64,000 nt of DNA from Marinibacterium profundimaris (GCF_002210095.1 NZ_AQQR01000015.1:1-64000), one strand, 5' to 3'; counted from the first letter of the stretch, positions 52,924 to 61,497 are shown. Notes: a model not told the origin generated them from the letters alone. Program-made: numbers and translations.

Positions 52924-53802
52924 ATGACCCAGATCATTTCCGCCCTCTCCGAGGTCTCGTCGCGCTACGATGCGCTGTTCGTCGATCTCTGGGGCTGCCT
53001 GCATGACGGCGTCCGCGCCCTGCCCGAGGCCGTGGCCGCCTTGCAGAGCTACCGCCAGGGCGGCGGAGTGGTGATCCTGGTGACCAACTCACCCAAACCC
53101 CGCGCCGGGGTCGAACAGCAGATCCGCGACCATTTCGGGGTGCCCGACGATTGCTGGGACGGGATCGCCACCAGCGGCGACAGCGCACGGGTGGCGATGT
53201 TCACCGGCGCCATCGGCCGGAAGGTCTGGTTCATGGGCGAACCGGAACGCGACCTGGGCTTCTTCGAGCCGCCAAAGCTGCTGGACGATCCGCTGCCGAT
53301 CGAACGGGTAGAGCTGGACGAGGCCGAGGGGATCGCCTGCTGCGGCCCCTTCGATCCGCTGGCCGACCCGTCGGTGAACCGCCCCGAATTCCTGCTGGCC
53401 AAGACACGCGGGCTGAAGCTGCTGTGCGCCAACCCCGACATCGTCGTCGACCGGGGCGAGGTGCGCGAATGGTGCGCCGGCGCGCTGGCGCAGCTTTACA
53501 CCGAGATGGGCGGCGAAAGCCTCTATTTCGGCAAGCCGCATCCGCCGATCTACGATCTCGCGCGGCGCCGGCTGACCGCGCTCGGCCACGATTTTCCGGC
53601 ACAGTCGATCCTGGCGATCGGCGACGGCATCCACACGGATATCGCCGGCGCGATGGGCGAGGATCTCGACTCCCTGTTCGTCACCGGCGGCCTCGCCGCG
53701 GCCGACACCAAGACCCGCGGCCAGCCCGACCCCGAGGCGCTCGAGGCCTATATCGCCCGCGAAGGCCGCCAGCCCACCTTCTCCATCGGCCACCTGCGCT
53801 GA
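52924..53802 (+). CDS. HAD-superfamily class IIA hydrolase (NagD-like)
   Basis: A 292-residue sugar/nucleotide phosphatase of the TIGR01459 type. Motif I is DALFVDLWGCLHDGV near residue 15 (nucleophile and acid aspartates in the D-x-W-G form); motif II is ILVTNSPKPR near 57; FGKPHPPIYDLA near 200 supplies the motif III lysine; and motif IV is AIGDGIHTDIAGA near 235. All catalytic residues are present. Substrate unknown; possibly removes phosphate from nucleotides or sugar phosphates. ATG at 52924, with GGAGG 11 nt upstream. Confidence 0.88.
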   Translation: MTQIISALSEVSSRYDALFVDLWGCLHDGVRALPEAVAALQSYRQGGGVVILVTNSPKPRAGVEQQIRDHFGVPDDCWDGIATSGDSARVAMFTGAIGRKVWFMGEPERDLGFFEPPKLLDDPLPIERVELDEAEGIACCGPFDPLADPSVNRPEFLLAKTRGLKLLCANPDIVVDRGEVREWCAGALAQLYTEMGGESLYFGKPHPPIYDLARRRLTALGHDFPAQSILAIGDGIHTDIAGAMGEDLDSLFVTGGLAAADTKTRGQPDPEALEAYIAREGRQPTFSIGHLR

Positions 53803-53866
53803 GCTGACCCCCAGCCAGATAATCCGTCACCGCCCGGCCCACCGCCGGCGCGGTGTCTCTTCACGT

Positions 53867-53930
53867 CTTCTTCTTGGCCCAAATACCTCCGGGGGAGTCG
53901 CCATCGGGCGACGGGGGCAGCGCCCCCAAA
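53867..53930 (-). repeat. Dispersed stem-loop repeat, copy 2 (inverted)
   Basis: The inverted counterpart of 31892-31956: TTCTTCTTGGCCCAAATACC (53869-53888) then hairpin GTCGCC-N4-GGCGAC and GGGGGCAGCGCCCCC (53913-53927). The middle hairpin sequence differs from copy 1, but its fold is kept, as expected for a structure under selection. It follows the HAD gene. Confidence 0.72.
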
Positions 53931-53961
53931 GCTGACATCCCCCTAAAGTACAGCGCCGCCC

Positions 53962-53996
53962 TTGACTTTCTGCACTTGCAAAGTAATTTAATTACT
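53962..53996 (+). promoter_or_regulatory. AT-rich promoter/operator island before the MaoC gene
   Basis: -35-like TTGACT (53962-53967) with a poor -10 (TAATTT or AATTTA) 16-17 bp on, overlapping the odd-centred palindrome AGTAATTTAATTACT (53982-53996). The island is strikingly AT-rich against its surroundings and is the likely promoter and operator of the MaoC gene at 54052. Confidence 0.5.
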
Positions 53997-54051
53997 ATAG
54001 AAGGATCTCAGAAAGTATTTTGTTACCCCACCAATCCCGGAAGCTCGGACC

Positions 54052-54495
54052 ATGCTGGACAATCTGCCCCGCGGCACGATCTGCATCGAAGACATCGAAA
54101 TGGGCATGACCCGGTCCTTGCAGAAGGTGGTGACCGACCAGGATATCGAGATGTTCGCCCAGGTCTCGACCGACCGGAACCCGGTGCACCTGGACGACGA
54201 TTACGCCCGCGACACGATCTTCGAGGGGCGTATCGCCCATGGCATGCTGACCGCCGGGCTGGTGTCGGCCGTCATCGGAGAACAGCTGCCGGGTCATGGC
54301 ACCGTCTACCTGGGCCAGACGCTGAAGTTCCTGGGCCCCGTGCGTCCCGGCGATATGGTCCGGGCCGAGGTGACGGTGACCGCGATCGACCCGGCGAAAC
54401 GCCGGGTGACGCTGGATTGCCAATGCCTTGTGGACTGCAAGAAGGTCCTTGTCGGCGAGGCCACGGTGCTGGCGCCCTCGCGCAAGTTCGACTGA
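54052..54495 (+). CDS. MaoC-family (R)-specific enoyl-CoA hydratase
   Basis: A 147-residue hot-dog-fold hydratase related to PhaJ. The hydratase 2 catalytic motif is FAQVSTDRNPVHLDDDYA with Asp41 and His46, and IAHGMLTAGLVSAVIGEQLPG near 65 completes the site. It hydrates trans-2-enoyl-CoA to (R)-3-hydroxyacyl-CoA, linking beta-oxidation to polyhydroxyalkanoate or other uses. It has its own AT-rich promoter region and precedes ribF by 167 bp. Confidence 0.88.
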   Translation: MLDNLPRGTICIEDIEMGMTRSLQKVVTDQDIEMFAQVSTDRNPVHLDDDYARDTIFEGRIAHGMLTAGLVSAVIGEQLPGHGTVYLGQTLKFLGPVRPGDMVRAEVTVTAIDPAKRRVTLDCQCLVDCKKVLVGEATVLAPSRKFD

Positions 54496-54662
54496 CGCCC
54501 CGCAGGCGGTGGGGTGAAACCCCACCCTACGCCTCTCTCCCCCCATCGCGGTGCCACAGGGAAAAGCAGCGACCGGGGCGGTGCAGAGAAAGCTCCCTCC
54601 GCCTGCCGGAGGCCCGCAACAGGCGCTTGATCCTCCCTGCCCTCGCGGGTACGGCTTGCGCC

Positions 54663-55595
54663 ATGCGGATCATCCGGGACTATCAATTCGTCGAAGCCCA
54701 GGATCGCGGCGCCTGCGCCGCGATTGGCAATTTTGACGGCGTGCATCTGGGTCACCAGGCTCTAATCGACATCGCCCGGAAGGTCGCGCCTGGCGCCCCG
54801 CTCGGCGTGCTGACGTTCGAGCCGCATCCGCGCAGCTATTTCGCGCCCGACTCGCCCCCCTTCCGGCTGATGGACGCCCGCGCCCGCGCGCACCGGCTGG
54901 AGAAGCTCGGCGTCGAACGGCTCTATCAGCTGAACTTCAACGCCGCGCTGGCCGGGCTGACCCCCGAAGACTTCGCCCGCATCGTCATCTCCGAAGGGCT
55001 GGGGCTGAGCCACGTGATCGTCGGCCGGGATTTCCGCTTTGGCAAGGATCGCGCCGGCGCCGCCGAGGACCTGGAGCGCTTTGGCGCGGAGATGGGCTTT
55101 GGCGTCACGATCGCGCCGCTGGTCGAGGATACCGGCGTCACCGTCTCCTCAACCGCGATCCGCGAGGCGCTGGCCGAGGGCCGCCCGCGCGATGCCGCGC
55201 GGATGCTGGGCCACTGGCACCGGATCGAGGGCACCGTCATCGGCGGCGAACAGAAGGGCCGCGAGCTGGGCTATCCCACCGCCAATATCTCGATCGAGGG
55301 GCTGCATGCCCCGGCGTCCGGTGTCTATGCGGTGCTGGTCGATGTGCTCGACGGGCCCAACACGGGCAGCTATCACGGCGCCGCCTCGCTGGGCTTGCAC
55401 CCGATGTTCGGCCGCGACGTGCCGAACCTTGAAAGCTTCCTCTTCGATTTCTCCGCGGATCTCTACGGCGCGACCCTGTCGGTCGGGCTGGTCGAGTTCC
55501 TGCGCCCCGAGACGCGGTTCGACGGGCTGGATGCGCTGATCGCCCAGATGGATGCCGATTGCGCCCGCGCCCGGCAGATCCTGGCCGCGCTATGA
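54663..55595 (+). CDS. ribF: Bifunctional riboflavin kinase/FAD synthetase
   Basis: A 310-residue cytoplasmic enzyme that phosphorylates riboflavin to FMN and adenylates it to FAD. The N-terminal nucleotidyltransferase domain has GNFDGVHLGH near 23-32, FEPHPRSYF near 60, and VGRDFRFGKDRAG near 120. The C-terminal flavokinase domain has RELGYPTANI near 200 and SFLFDF near 260. Length is normal. ATG at 54663, start of the conserved RDYQF; the ATGA overlap with the YcgN-like gene shows an operon. Confidence 0.95.
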   Translation: MRIIRDYQFVEAQDRGACAAIGNFDGVHLGHQALIDIARKVAPGAPLGVLTFEPHPRSYFAPDSPPFRLMDARARAHRLEKLGVERLYQLNFNAALAGLTPEDFARIVISEGLGLSHVIVGRDFRFGKDRAGAAEDLERFGAEMGFGVTIAPLVEDTGVTVSSTAIREALAEGRPRDAARMLGHWHRIEGTVIGGEQKGRELGYPTANISIEGLHAPASGVYAVLVDVLDGPNTGSYHGAASLGLHPMFGRDVPNLESFLFDFSADLYGATLSVGLVEFLRPETRFDGLDALIAQMDADCARARQILAAL

Positions 55596-56062
55596 GCGAC
55601 CCGATCGACCGCAAGGGGCTGAAGTCGCGCTTCTGGGAACGCAAATCGCTGGACCAGATGAGCCCGAAGGAATGGGAGGCGCTCTGCGACGGCTGTGGCA
55701 AGTGCTGCCTGAACAAGCTGGAGGACGAGGACACCGGCGAGGTCGCCCTGACCCGCGTGGCCTGCCGCCTGTTCGACGACACCACCTGCCGCTGCGCCCA
55801 GTACGACATCCGCCACCAGTTCGTGCCGGAATGCATCGTGCTGAAGCCCTCCAATCTCGACACCCACGCCTACTGGATGCCTGAGACCTGCGCCTATCGG
55901 CTGCTGTGGCAGGGCAAGCCCCTGCCCGAGTGGCATCCGCTGATCACCGGCGATCCCGAAAGCGTGCACGCGGCCGGCGTGTCGATGCGCCTGCGCACCG
56001 TGCCCGAGTTCGAAATCGACCAGGACGACTGGGAAGACCATATCATCGAGGAGCCCATCTGA
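55592..56062 (+). CDS. YcgN-like cysteine cluster protein (UPF0260)
   Basis: A 156-residue member of the UPF0260/YcgN family with a conserved cysteine cluster: LCDGCGKCCLNKLED near residues 31-45, then CRLFDDTTCRCAQYD near 58 and PECIVLKP near 79. The cysteines suit a metal or Fe-S centre; function is not established. Overlaps ribF (ATGA) and the threonine aldolase gene (1 base). Confidence 0.88.
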   Translation: MSDPIDRKGLKSRFWERKSLDQMSPKEWEALCDGCGKCCLNKLEDEDTGEVALTRVACRLFDDTTCRCAQYDIRHQFVPECIVLKPSNLDTHAYWMPETCAYRLLWQGKPLPEWHPLITGDPESVHAAGVSMRLRTVPEFEIDQDDWEDHIIEEPI

Positions 56063-57105
56063 TGTTCTTTGCCTCCGACAATACCGGCCCCGTGCACCCC
56101 GACGTGATGGCCGCGCTGGCCGCGGCGAACGAGGGCTACGCGATGGGCTACGGCGCCGATGCGCTGGCGGCGGAGGTCCAGGACCGGATCCGCGAGATCT
56201 TCGAGGCGCCGGAGGCCGTCGTCTACCTGGTCGCGACCGGCACGGCGGCAAATTCGCTGGCGCTGGCGACGCTGTCCACGCCATGGCAGACGGTGTTCTG
56301 CTCGCCGGTCGCGCATATCCATGAGGACGAGTGCAACGCGCCGGAATTCTTCACCGGCGGCGCCAAGCTGACGCTGGTGGGCGATGCGGACAAGATGACG
56401 CCCGAGACCCTGCGCGCGGCCATCGCGGGCGAGGAGACGCGCGGCGTCCACGGGCCGCAGCGCGGGCCGGTGTCGATCACCAACGTGACCGAGCGGGGCA
56501 CGGTCTATACCGCTGGCGAGGTGGCCGGGCTTTGCGCCGTGGCGAAGGAGTTCGGCCTGCCGGTCCACCTGGACGGCGCGCGCTTTGCCAATGCGCTCGT
56601 GGCCACCAACGCCACCCCGGCCGAGATGACCTGGCGCGCCGGGGTCGACGCGCTGTCCTTCGGCGGCACCAAGAACGGCTGCATGGGGGTCGAGGCGGTG
56701 GTCTTCTTCGATGCCGAAAAGGCCTGGGAATTCGAGCTGCGGCGCAAGCGGGGGGCGCATCTGTTCTCCAAGCACCGCTACCTGTCGGCCCAGATGGCGG
56801 CCTATCTGCAGGATGACCTCTGGCTGCGGCTGGCGCGGATGGCCAACGATGGCGCGGCAAAGCTGGCAGACGGGCTGAAGGACGCCGGGGCCGGGTTCGA
56901 GTGGGAGCCGCAGGCGAACATGATCTTCCCGTCCTTCCCCAGGAAACGGCACCAGGCCCTGCATGAGGCCGGGGCGAAATATTACGTTTGGGAAGGTGAC
57001 CTGGACGGGGCCGATCCGGAGGAGAGGCTGACCGCGCGGCTGGTCTGCGACTGGTCGGTGAGCGAGGACGGGATCGACCGGTTCCTCGAGGTTCTGAAGG
57101 GCTGA
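56062..57105 (+). CDS. ltaE: Low-specificity L-threonine aldolase
   Basis: A 347-residue PLP enzyme (beta-eliminating lyase family) that splits L-threonine and other beta-hydroxy amino acids into glycine and an aldehyde. FFASDNTGPVHPDVM at the N-terminus; VYLVATGTAANSLAL near 55; HEDECNAPEFF near 90; PLP pocket VHLDGARFANAL near 170; and the Schiff-base lysine in SFGGTKNGCMG (Lys204). ATG at 56062, 1-base overlap with the previous stop, so it is translationally coupled. A palindromic repeat follows 10 bp after the stop. Confidence 0.92.
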   Translation: MFFASDNTGPVHPDVMAALAAANEGYAMGYGADALAAEVQDRIREIFEAPEAVVYLVATGTAANSLALATLSTPWQTVFCSPVAHIHEDECNAPEFFTGGAKLTLVGDADKMTPETLRAAIAGEETRGVHGPQRGPVSITNVTERGTVYTAGEVAGLCAVAKEFGLPVHLDGARFANALVATNATPAEMTWRAGVDALSFGGTKNGCMGVEAVVFFDAEKAWEFELRRKRGAHLFSKHRYLSAQMAAYLQDDLWLRLARMANDGAAKLADGLKDAGAGFEWEPQANMIFPSFPRKRHQALHEAGAKYYVWEGDLDGADPEERLTARLVCDWSVSEDGIDRFLEVLKG

Positions 57106-57114
57106 GCCCGGGGG

Positions 57115-57136
57115 AGTGTCCCACGCGTGGGACACT
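57115..57136. repeat. 22-bp perfect palindrome, copy 2 of the TGTCCCACGCGTGGGACA family
   Basis: Perfect palindrome with the same 18-bp core as 32234-32257, 10 bp after the threonine aldolase stop, in a convergent intergenic gap. Its copy-1 partner lies at the same kind of position. Confidence 0.8.
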
Positions 57137-57313
57137 TTCCGCCCTTATAGGAATCAATGGGTTGCGAGCGCGCATTTACCGTTTGGTAACATACGCATCC
57201 CCCTGCGGCGCAGGAAAAGCACAGGTGTCGCGCATCAGGCACAGGCGCCTTTCCCGCCGGATCCAGGTCTTCGAGGATCGGGCAAAAGGCGCGGTGCGAA
57301 GATCATGCGGGAA

Positions 57314-57332
57314 CGCCGGCCACGAGCCGGCG
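57314..57332 (-). terminator. Hairpin after the methyltransferase gene
   Basis: Perfect stem CGCCGGC (57314-57320) and GCCGGCG (57326-57332) with a 5-nt loop, 15 bp beyond the minus-strand stop. No U-tract. Confidence 0.4.
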
Positions 57333-57346
57333 GCGGCCACCAGGGG

Positions 57347-58177
57347 CTAAACCGGCAGACGCGCGTGCAGTTCAATCGGCGCAATCAATCCGCGTTCTAT
57401 GTTCTGAATCATGTGCCGCACCTTCAACGCCGTATCCTCGCCCATGACAAGATGCAGCCCCAGCGGCGGCGGGCCATCCGCACGGCTTTGCGCGGCGGCG
57501 AGATCCGCGAAGAACTGCTTGGCAAATGCGGTGCGGTCGATCCGGTCGGTCACCTCGAATCCGACGGATTTCAAAGCCGCCTCATATGTCTGAGGCGACG
57601 CAAGCGCGCTCAGATCCGAAGAGGACGCCCAGGGCGCCGGATAGTCCATCTGGCCCTCTCCGACCTGCATCACGTCGTAGATCGCAAAGATGCCGCCGGG
57701 TTTCAGCACCCGTTTCGCTTCCCGCGCTAGACCCGTCTTGTCCGCGATGTTCATGCCGACATGGATCATGTAGGCGGCGTCCATGGATCCGGTATCCAGC
57801 GGCAGATCGAGCACGCTGCCTTCGACAAGCCGGACCCGATCCGACAGGCCCGTCCATTCCGTGAGATGGCGCCCGGTTTCCACGAACTCCGCGGTCAGGT
57901 CGACACCGGTGACATGCGCCCCGGTGACCGACGCCACAAAACGTGCCGGGCCGCCAAGGCCACAGCCCAGATCCACGACCCGGCTTTCGGGTGACAGGTT
58001 CAGAGACTGCACGAAGGGGGCCGTGGCGAGGCGACCGCCAATGTGGAATTCATCCACCGGGGCCAGGGCGTCGTGGGGAATAGGTGGGGTCAGGTCAAGT
58101 GCTGCGCATCCATCGGAAATCCGCTTGAGCAGATGCCCGGAGTGGTAGTGCTGCGCCACATCTTCGAGATTGGTCAT
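57347..58177 (-). CDS. Class I SAM-dependent methyltransferase
   Basis: A 276-residue methyltransferase (Methyltransf_11/UbiE type). Motif I VVDLGCGLGGPARFVA near residue 68, motif II VTGVDLTAEFVETGR near 90, motif III post I and RVLKPGGIFAIYDVMQVG near 160. It has a short N-terminal helical part. Relatives methylate small molecules such as quinones, sterols or glycine betaine precursors; the substrate is unknown. The ATG at 58177 has AGGGCGG upstream. It has its own promoter-like sequence and stands alone on the minus strand. Confidence 0.88.
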   Translation of the reverse strand: MTNLEDVAQHYHSGHLLKRISDGCAALDLTPPIPHDALAPVDEFHIGGRLATAPFVQSLNLSPESRVVDLGCGLGGPARFVASVTGAHVTGVDLTAEFVETGRHLTEWTGLSDRVRLVEGSVLDLPLDTGSMDAAYMIHVGMNIADKTGLAREAKRVLKPGGIFAIYDVMQVGEGQMDYPAPWASSSDLSALASPQTYEAALKSVGFEVTDRIDRTAFAKQFFADLAAAQSRADGPPPLGLHLVMGEDTALKVRHMIQNIERGLIAPIELHARLPV

Positions 58178-58204
58178 CTTGAGCCGCCCTGACTGGATTG
58201 CGCC

Positions 58205-58239
58205 AGGGTACACAATGTCTTTAAAAGTGTCAGCATTGT
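58205..58239 (-). promoter_or_regulatory. Promoter of the methyltransferase gene with inverted repeat
   Basis: Minus strand: -35 CTGACA (58233-58228) and -10 TACCCT (58210-58205), 17-bp spacer. An inverted repeat ACAATG-N16-CATTGT (58212-58239) covers the -35 region and could be an operator. It lies about 28 bp upstream of the ATG. Confidence 0.45.
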
Positions 58240-58378
58240 CCCGCATTGCGGATCATCGGCCGGGAAGGCGTCGCGTATCGCCCGAGGGCCAAGGCCCACC
58301 ACCCGCCGGGCCCCGGCCGGGCAAAGGGGTGTCCGCGCCCCCTCCCCCGGTGCGCAGAGCCGTCCGCCCTTCACCGAA

Positions 58379-58407
58379 GGGCAGCCCGCAGTTGCGAAGG
58401 GCTGCCC
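58379..58407 (-). terminator. Hairpin after the hydrolase gene
   Basis: Perfect arms GGGCAGCCC (58379-58387) and GGGCTGCCC (58399-58407) around 11 nt, 27 bp beyond the minus-strand hydrolase stop. Weak U-tract, so possibly a processed 3' end. Confidence 0.4.
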
Positions 58408-58433
58408 GGGGCGCGGCGCCCGGCGGAGAGGGA

Positions 58434-59276
58434 TCAGTCCGGGTGGCGGTCGATGAAGGCGCGGATCTCGGTCGCGGTCTGGGTGGCATGGGTGATCGCC
58501 ACCATATGCCCGGCCCCGGCGATGATCTTGTTCTCGGCGCCGGGGATGCGCGCCGCAAGCTGGTCGTTGATCTCGCCGATCACCGGGTCGGTGTCGCTGC
58601 CCCGGATCAGCTGCACCGGGCAGCGCAGCCCCTCCAGCCGCCCGGGCGCGAGAAAGCCCAGCCGGTCCCCGGTCAGCGTCTCGCCGGCCGCCGAAACCAG
58701 CGGGATCGCCCGGGTCATGCCGGCCCGGACCGGCGCGGGCAGGTCATCCCAGCCGATCGCGTCCTCGTCCGCCCACATGGCGTTGAACCGGCGCGCCGCC
58801 GTCGCGCGATCGCCCTGCGCCAGCGCATCCAGCGTCGGCTGCAGCCGCGCCTCGTGCTCGGCCAGGGCCCGGGTCCCTCGGGCGGCGCACATCAGCACCG
58901 GCTCGATCAGGGTGGCGCTGCGCACCAGCTCGGGCCGGGTCAGCGCCAGCCACAGCGCCACGGTCGCGCCGAAGGAATGGCCGACGACATCCATCGGCCC
59001 CTCCATCAGCCCTGCGGCGATGCCGGCCACGGTTTCCAGGTAATCGCCCTGCCCGTCCCAGTCGGCGCTGCGGCCATGGCCCGGCATGTCGAAGGCCGTC
59101 AGCCGCGCAATACGGTCCAGCCGGGCCGCGACCCCCTTCCAGGCGCTGGCCTGGGCCAGCGTGCAATGCAGGGCCAGCAGCTGGCGCGGGCCCTGTCCCA
59201 TGCGCGTAACGTGAACCGCGGGGCCCCCGGGACAAGCGCCGTCGCGGGTCGAGCTGCCCCCAATGCCGTCTTTCAT
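58434..59276 (-). CDS. Alpha/beta hydrolase
   Basis: A 280-residue alpha/beta hydrolase. LALHCTLAQASAWKGV near residue 33, FDMPGHGRSADW near 62, nucleophile elbow VVGHSFGATVALWLAL near 96, acid near RGSDTDPV, and base His in GAGHMVAITHA near 258. No signal peptide. It resembles the lactone or ester hydrolase types often mis-named BioH or PcaD. The ATG at 59276 has no clear ribosome site; starts at MGQGPRQ or further upstream are possible. Confidence 0.8.
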   Translation of the reverse strand: MKDGIGGSSTRDGACPGGPAVHVTRMGQGPRQLLALHCTLAQASAWKGVAARLDRIARLTAFDMPGHGRSADWDGQGDYLETVAGIAAGLMEGPMDVVGHSFGATVALWLALTRPELVRSATLIEPVLMCAARGTRALAEHEARLQPTLDALAQGDRATAARRFNAMWADEDAIGWDDLPAPVRAGMTRAIPLVSAAGETLTGDRLGFLAPGRLEGLRCPVQLIRGSDTDPVIGEINDQLAARIPGAENKIIAGAGHMVAITHATQTATEIRAFIDRHPD

Positions 59277-59416
59277 AACCGCGATTCGCCCCCATGATCC
59301 GTTTGCCCGCCCCTGCGCGGGACCATCACCTTTGCGCGACCGTACGGGCGTGATAATCGGTGTCAACACAGCGAATCTGACGTTCTGGCCCGTCGCCGCC
59401 CGAGGAAAATCTATTC

Positions 59417-60439
59417 ATGCCGCAACTCAACGAACCCAAGCTTATCGCCGGGAATGCGAACCTGCCCCTGGCCGAGGCCATCGCCCGACGCATGACCATG
59501 CACCGTGGCGTCCACACCGGGCTTGTCGACGCGCGGGTCGAACGGTTCAACGACGCCGAGATCTTCGTCGAGGTCTACGAGAACGTGCGCGGCGAGGACA
59601 TGTTCATCATCCAGTCGACGTCGAACCCGGCGAACGACAACCTGATGGAACTTCTGGTCATGTCCGACGCCCTGCGCCGGTCCTCGGCCGCGCGGATCAC
59701 CGCCGTGATCCCGTATTTCGGCTATGCCCGGCAGGATCGCCGGACCAAGGCGCGCACCCCGATCACCGCCAAGCTGGTGGCCAACATGCTGGTCGGATCC
59801 GGGATCGAGCGGATCCTGACGATGGACCTGCACGCGGCGCAGATCCAGGGCTTCTTCGACATCCCCGTCGACAACCTCTATGCCTCGCCGGTCTTCGCGC
59901 TGGACATCATCTCGCGCTTCCAGGGGCAGATGGACGAGCTGATGGTCGTCTCGCCCGATGTCGGCGGCGTGGCGCGCGCGCGCGAACTGGCCAAGCGGAT
60001 CAACTCGCCCCTGTCGATCGTGGACAAGCGCCGCGAGAAGCCGGGCGAAGTGGCGGAAATGAACATCATCGGCGAGGTCGAGGGCAAGATCTGCCTGATC
60101 GTCGACGACATCTGCGATACCGCCGGCACGCTGTGCAAGGCGGCCGAGGTGCTGATGGAGAACGGGGCCAAGGAAGTGCATGCCTATATCAGCCACGGCG
60201 TGCTGTCGGGCCCGGCGGTGGAGCGGATCACCAAGTCGGTCATGTCCTCGCTGGTGATCACCGATTCCATCCAGCCGACCGAGCCGGTGATGGGCGCGCA
60301 CAACATCCGGATCGTGCCGACCGCGCCGGTCTTTGCGCAGGCGATCCTGAACATCTGGAACGGCACGTCGGTCTCTTCGCTTTTTGAGCAGGACACGCTG
60401 ACACCGATCTACGAGACGCTGTATCCCGGCATCCGCTGA
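59417..60439 (+). CDS. prs: Ribose-phosphate pyrophosphokinase
   Basis: A 340-residue PRPP synthase, feeding nucleotide, His and Trp synthesis. ATP/ribose sites: [16 protein letters not shown] near 52, [18 protein letters not shown] near 98, [18 protein letters not shown] near 136, and the PRPP loop [12 protein letters not shown] near 230. Length is typical of the class I enzyme. AGGA lies 10 nt before the ATG. A GATAAT at 59352-59357 could be its -10, without a good -35. The phnN product, PRPP, is the same compound. Confidence 0.96.
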   Translation: MPQLNEPKLIAGNANLPLAEAIARRMTMHRGVHTGLVDARVERFNDAEIFVEVYENVRGEDMFIIQSTSNPANDNLMELLVMSDALRRSSAARITAVIPYFGYARQDRRTKARTPITAKLVANMLVGSGIERILTMDLHAAQIQGFFDIPVDNLYASPVFALDIISRFQGQMDELMVVSPDVGGVARARELAKRINSPLSIVDKRREKPGEVAEMNIIGEVEGKICLIVDDICDTAGTLCKAAEVLMENGAKEVHAYISHGVLSGPAVERITKSVMSSLVITDSIQPTEPVMGAHNIRIVPTAPVFAQAILNIWNGTSVSSLFEQDTLTPIYETLYPGIR

Positions 60440-60468
60440 GGCGGGTCACTTCGAACGGAACCTGTGCC

Positions 60469-60486
60469 GGCCCCCGCCCGGGGGCC
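60469..60486 (+). terminator. GC hairpin after prs
   Basis: Arms GGCCCCCG and CGGGGGCC nearly adjacent (2-nt spacing, so the real loop is larger), 29 bp beyond the prs stop. No U-tract; weak candidate. Confidence 0.35.
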
Positions 60487-60513
60487 CGCGCGCCCTGGCC
60501 GTCGCGGCGGCTG

Positions 60514-60864
60514 TCAGTCCAGCTGCCAGTCATCCGCGTGCGGCAATTCCCCGATCGCCATCCAGGCCACGCGGATGCGCGCGACGCGGCTGTCTCCCCA
60601 GGTGCGGAACACGATCTCGCAGCCCTCGGGGGTGATGTTGGCCGTCGAGAGATCGGCGCGCATGTGGCTTTCGGTATCCACGTCCCACAGCGAGACCGAG
60701 ACATGCACCGCCGGCGGCTGGCGGAACCGGGACGAGAACCGCACCGTCCCGCGCCGTTCCCGCGGGCCCCTGCCCGTCCACATGTCCCCGCCGTCCTGGA
60801 AGTCGGAGAACAGGTTGATTTCACCCTGATCGATCCCGACCAGGTGATTGCGCAGTTGTTTCAT
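60514..60864 (-). CDS. H-type lectin domain protein
   Basis: A 116-residue protein that is almost entirely one H-type lectin-like domain, as in snail agglutinins. The family stretches PPAVHVSVSLWDVD near residue 50 and ITPEGCEIVFRTWGDSRVAR near 77 are recognisable. It has no signal peptide, so secretion is unclear. Bacterial members are poorly studied; GalNAc-type sugars are bound in animal homologues. It follows prs in convergent orientation and lies between prs and the ATP synthase operon, co-oriented with atp but after its terminator. Confidence 0.75.
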   Translation of the reverse strand: MKQLRNHLVGIDQGEINLFSDFQDGGDMWTGRGPRERRGTVRFSSRFRQPPAVHVSVSLWDVDTESHMRADLSTANITPEGCEIVFRTWGDSRVARIRVAWMAIGELPHADDWQLD

Positions 60865-60996
60865 CGCGTCCGTGGAGGCTTCGAGGCCGGCGCGGAGACC
60901 CGCCTCTCGTACTTATGTCCGACAAGGAAGTCGCATATTCGGGCGGGTTTCAAGAGAAAGCGTCATGCGCCCGGGGCAAAGGCCGGAAGGAAGGGC

Positions 60997-61032
60997 CAAA
61001 GAAAAGGGGCCTCCGCGGTACGGAAGCCCCTT
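60997..61032 (-). terminator. Intrinsic terminator of the ATP synthase operon
   Basis: On the minus strand a 12-bp stem (arms 61021-61032 and 61004-61015, one G-U pair) with a 5-nt loop is followed by TTTTCTTTGG. It lies 30 bp beyond the atpC stop. Confidence 0.88.
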
Positions 61033-61062
61033 GATTGTCCGGTTCGGCACGCAGCCGGCGCA

Positions 61063-61476
61063 TCACAGCGACATGTGGTCGCCGAGCGCCTCCATGTCGG
61101 CCAGAAGCTTGGCGGCCTCGTCGACGAAGGACTGGTCGGTCTCACCCTTCTTGGCCTGCTCATGCGCGGCGCGGGCGCCGGCGACCAGCTCGTCCAGGTG
61201 ATCGCGGGTCATTTCGTCGACCGGGATCGCCTTTTCGGCCAGCACGGTGATGCCGCCTGCAGAGATCTCGGCAAAGCCGCCGGTCACGACATATTCCGAC
61301 GCGCCCTGCGGGGTTTCCGCCTTGAGGATGCCGGGGCGCAGGGTGGTGATGGTCGGGGCATGGTCGGCCATGGCCGTCATGTCGCCATCGGCGCCGGGGA
61401 TCTGCACCGCGCTCGCCTCGAGCGACGCGAGGCGCCGTTCGGGGCTGACGAGGTCGAACTGCATCAAGTCTGCCAT
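61063..61476 (-). CDS. atpC: ATP synthase F1 subunit epsilon
   Basis: A 137-residue central-stalk subunit. The N-terminal beta domain has [20 protein letters not shown] and [24 protein letters not shown]-type sequence near residues 25-48, and a C-terminal helical part. It couples rotation and can inhibit hydrolysis. It is the last gene of the atp operon, 91 bp after atpD, a gap that contains GC hairpins, and is followed by the terminator. Confidence 0.95.
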   Translation of the reverse strand: MADLMQFDLVSPERRLASLEASAVQIPGADGDMTAMADHAPTITTLRPGILKAETPQGASEYVVTGGFAEISAGGITVLAEKAIPVDEMTRDHLDELVAGARAAHEQAKKGETDQSFVDEAAKLLADMEALGDHMSL

Positions 61477-61497
61477 ATTGTTCTCCTGTGCGGGAGC

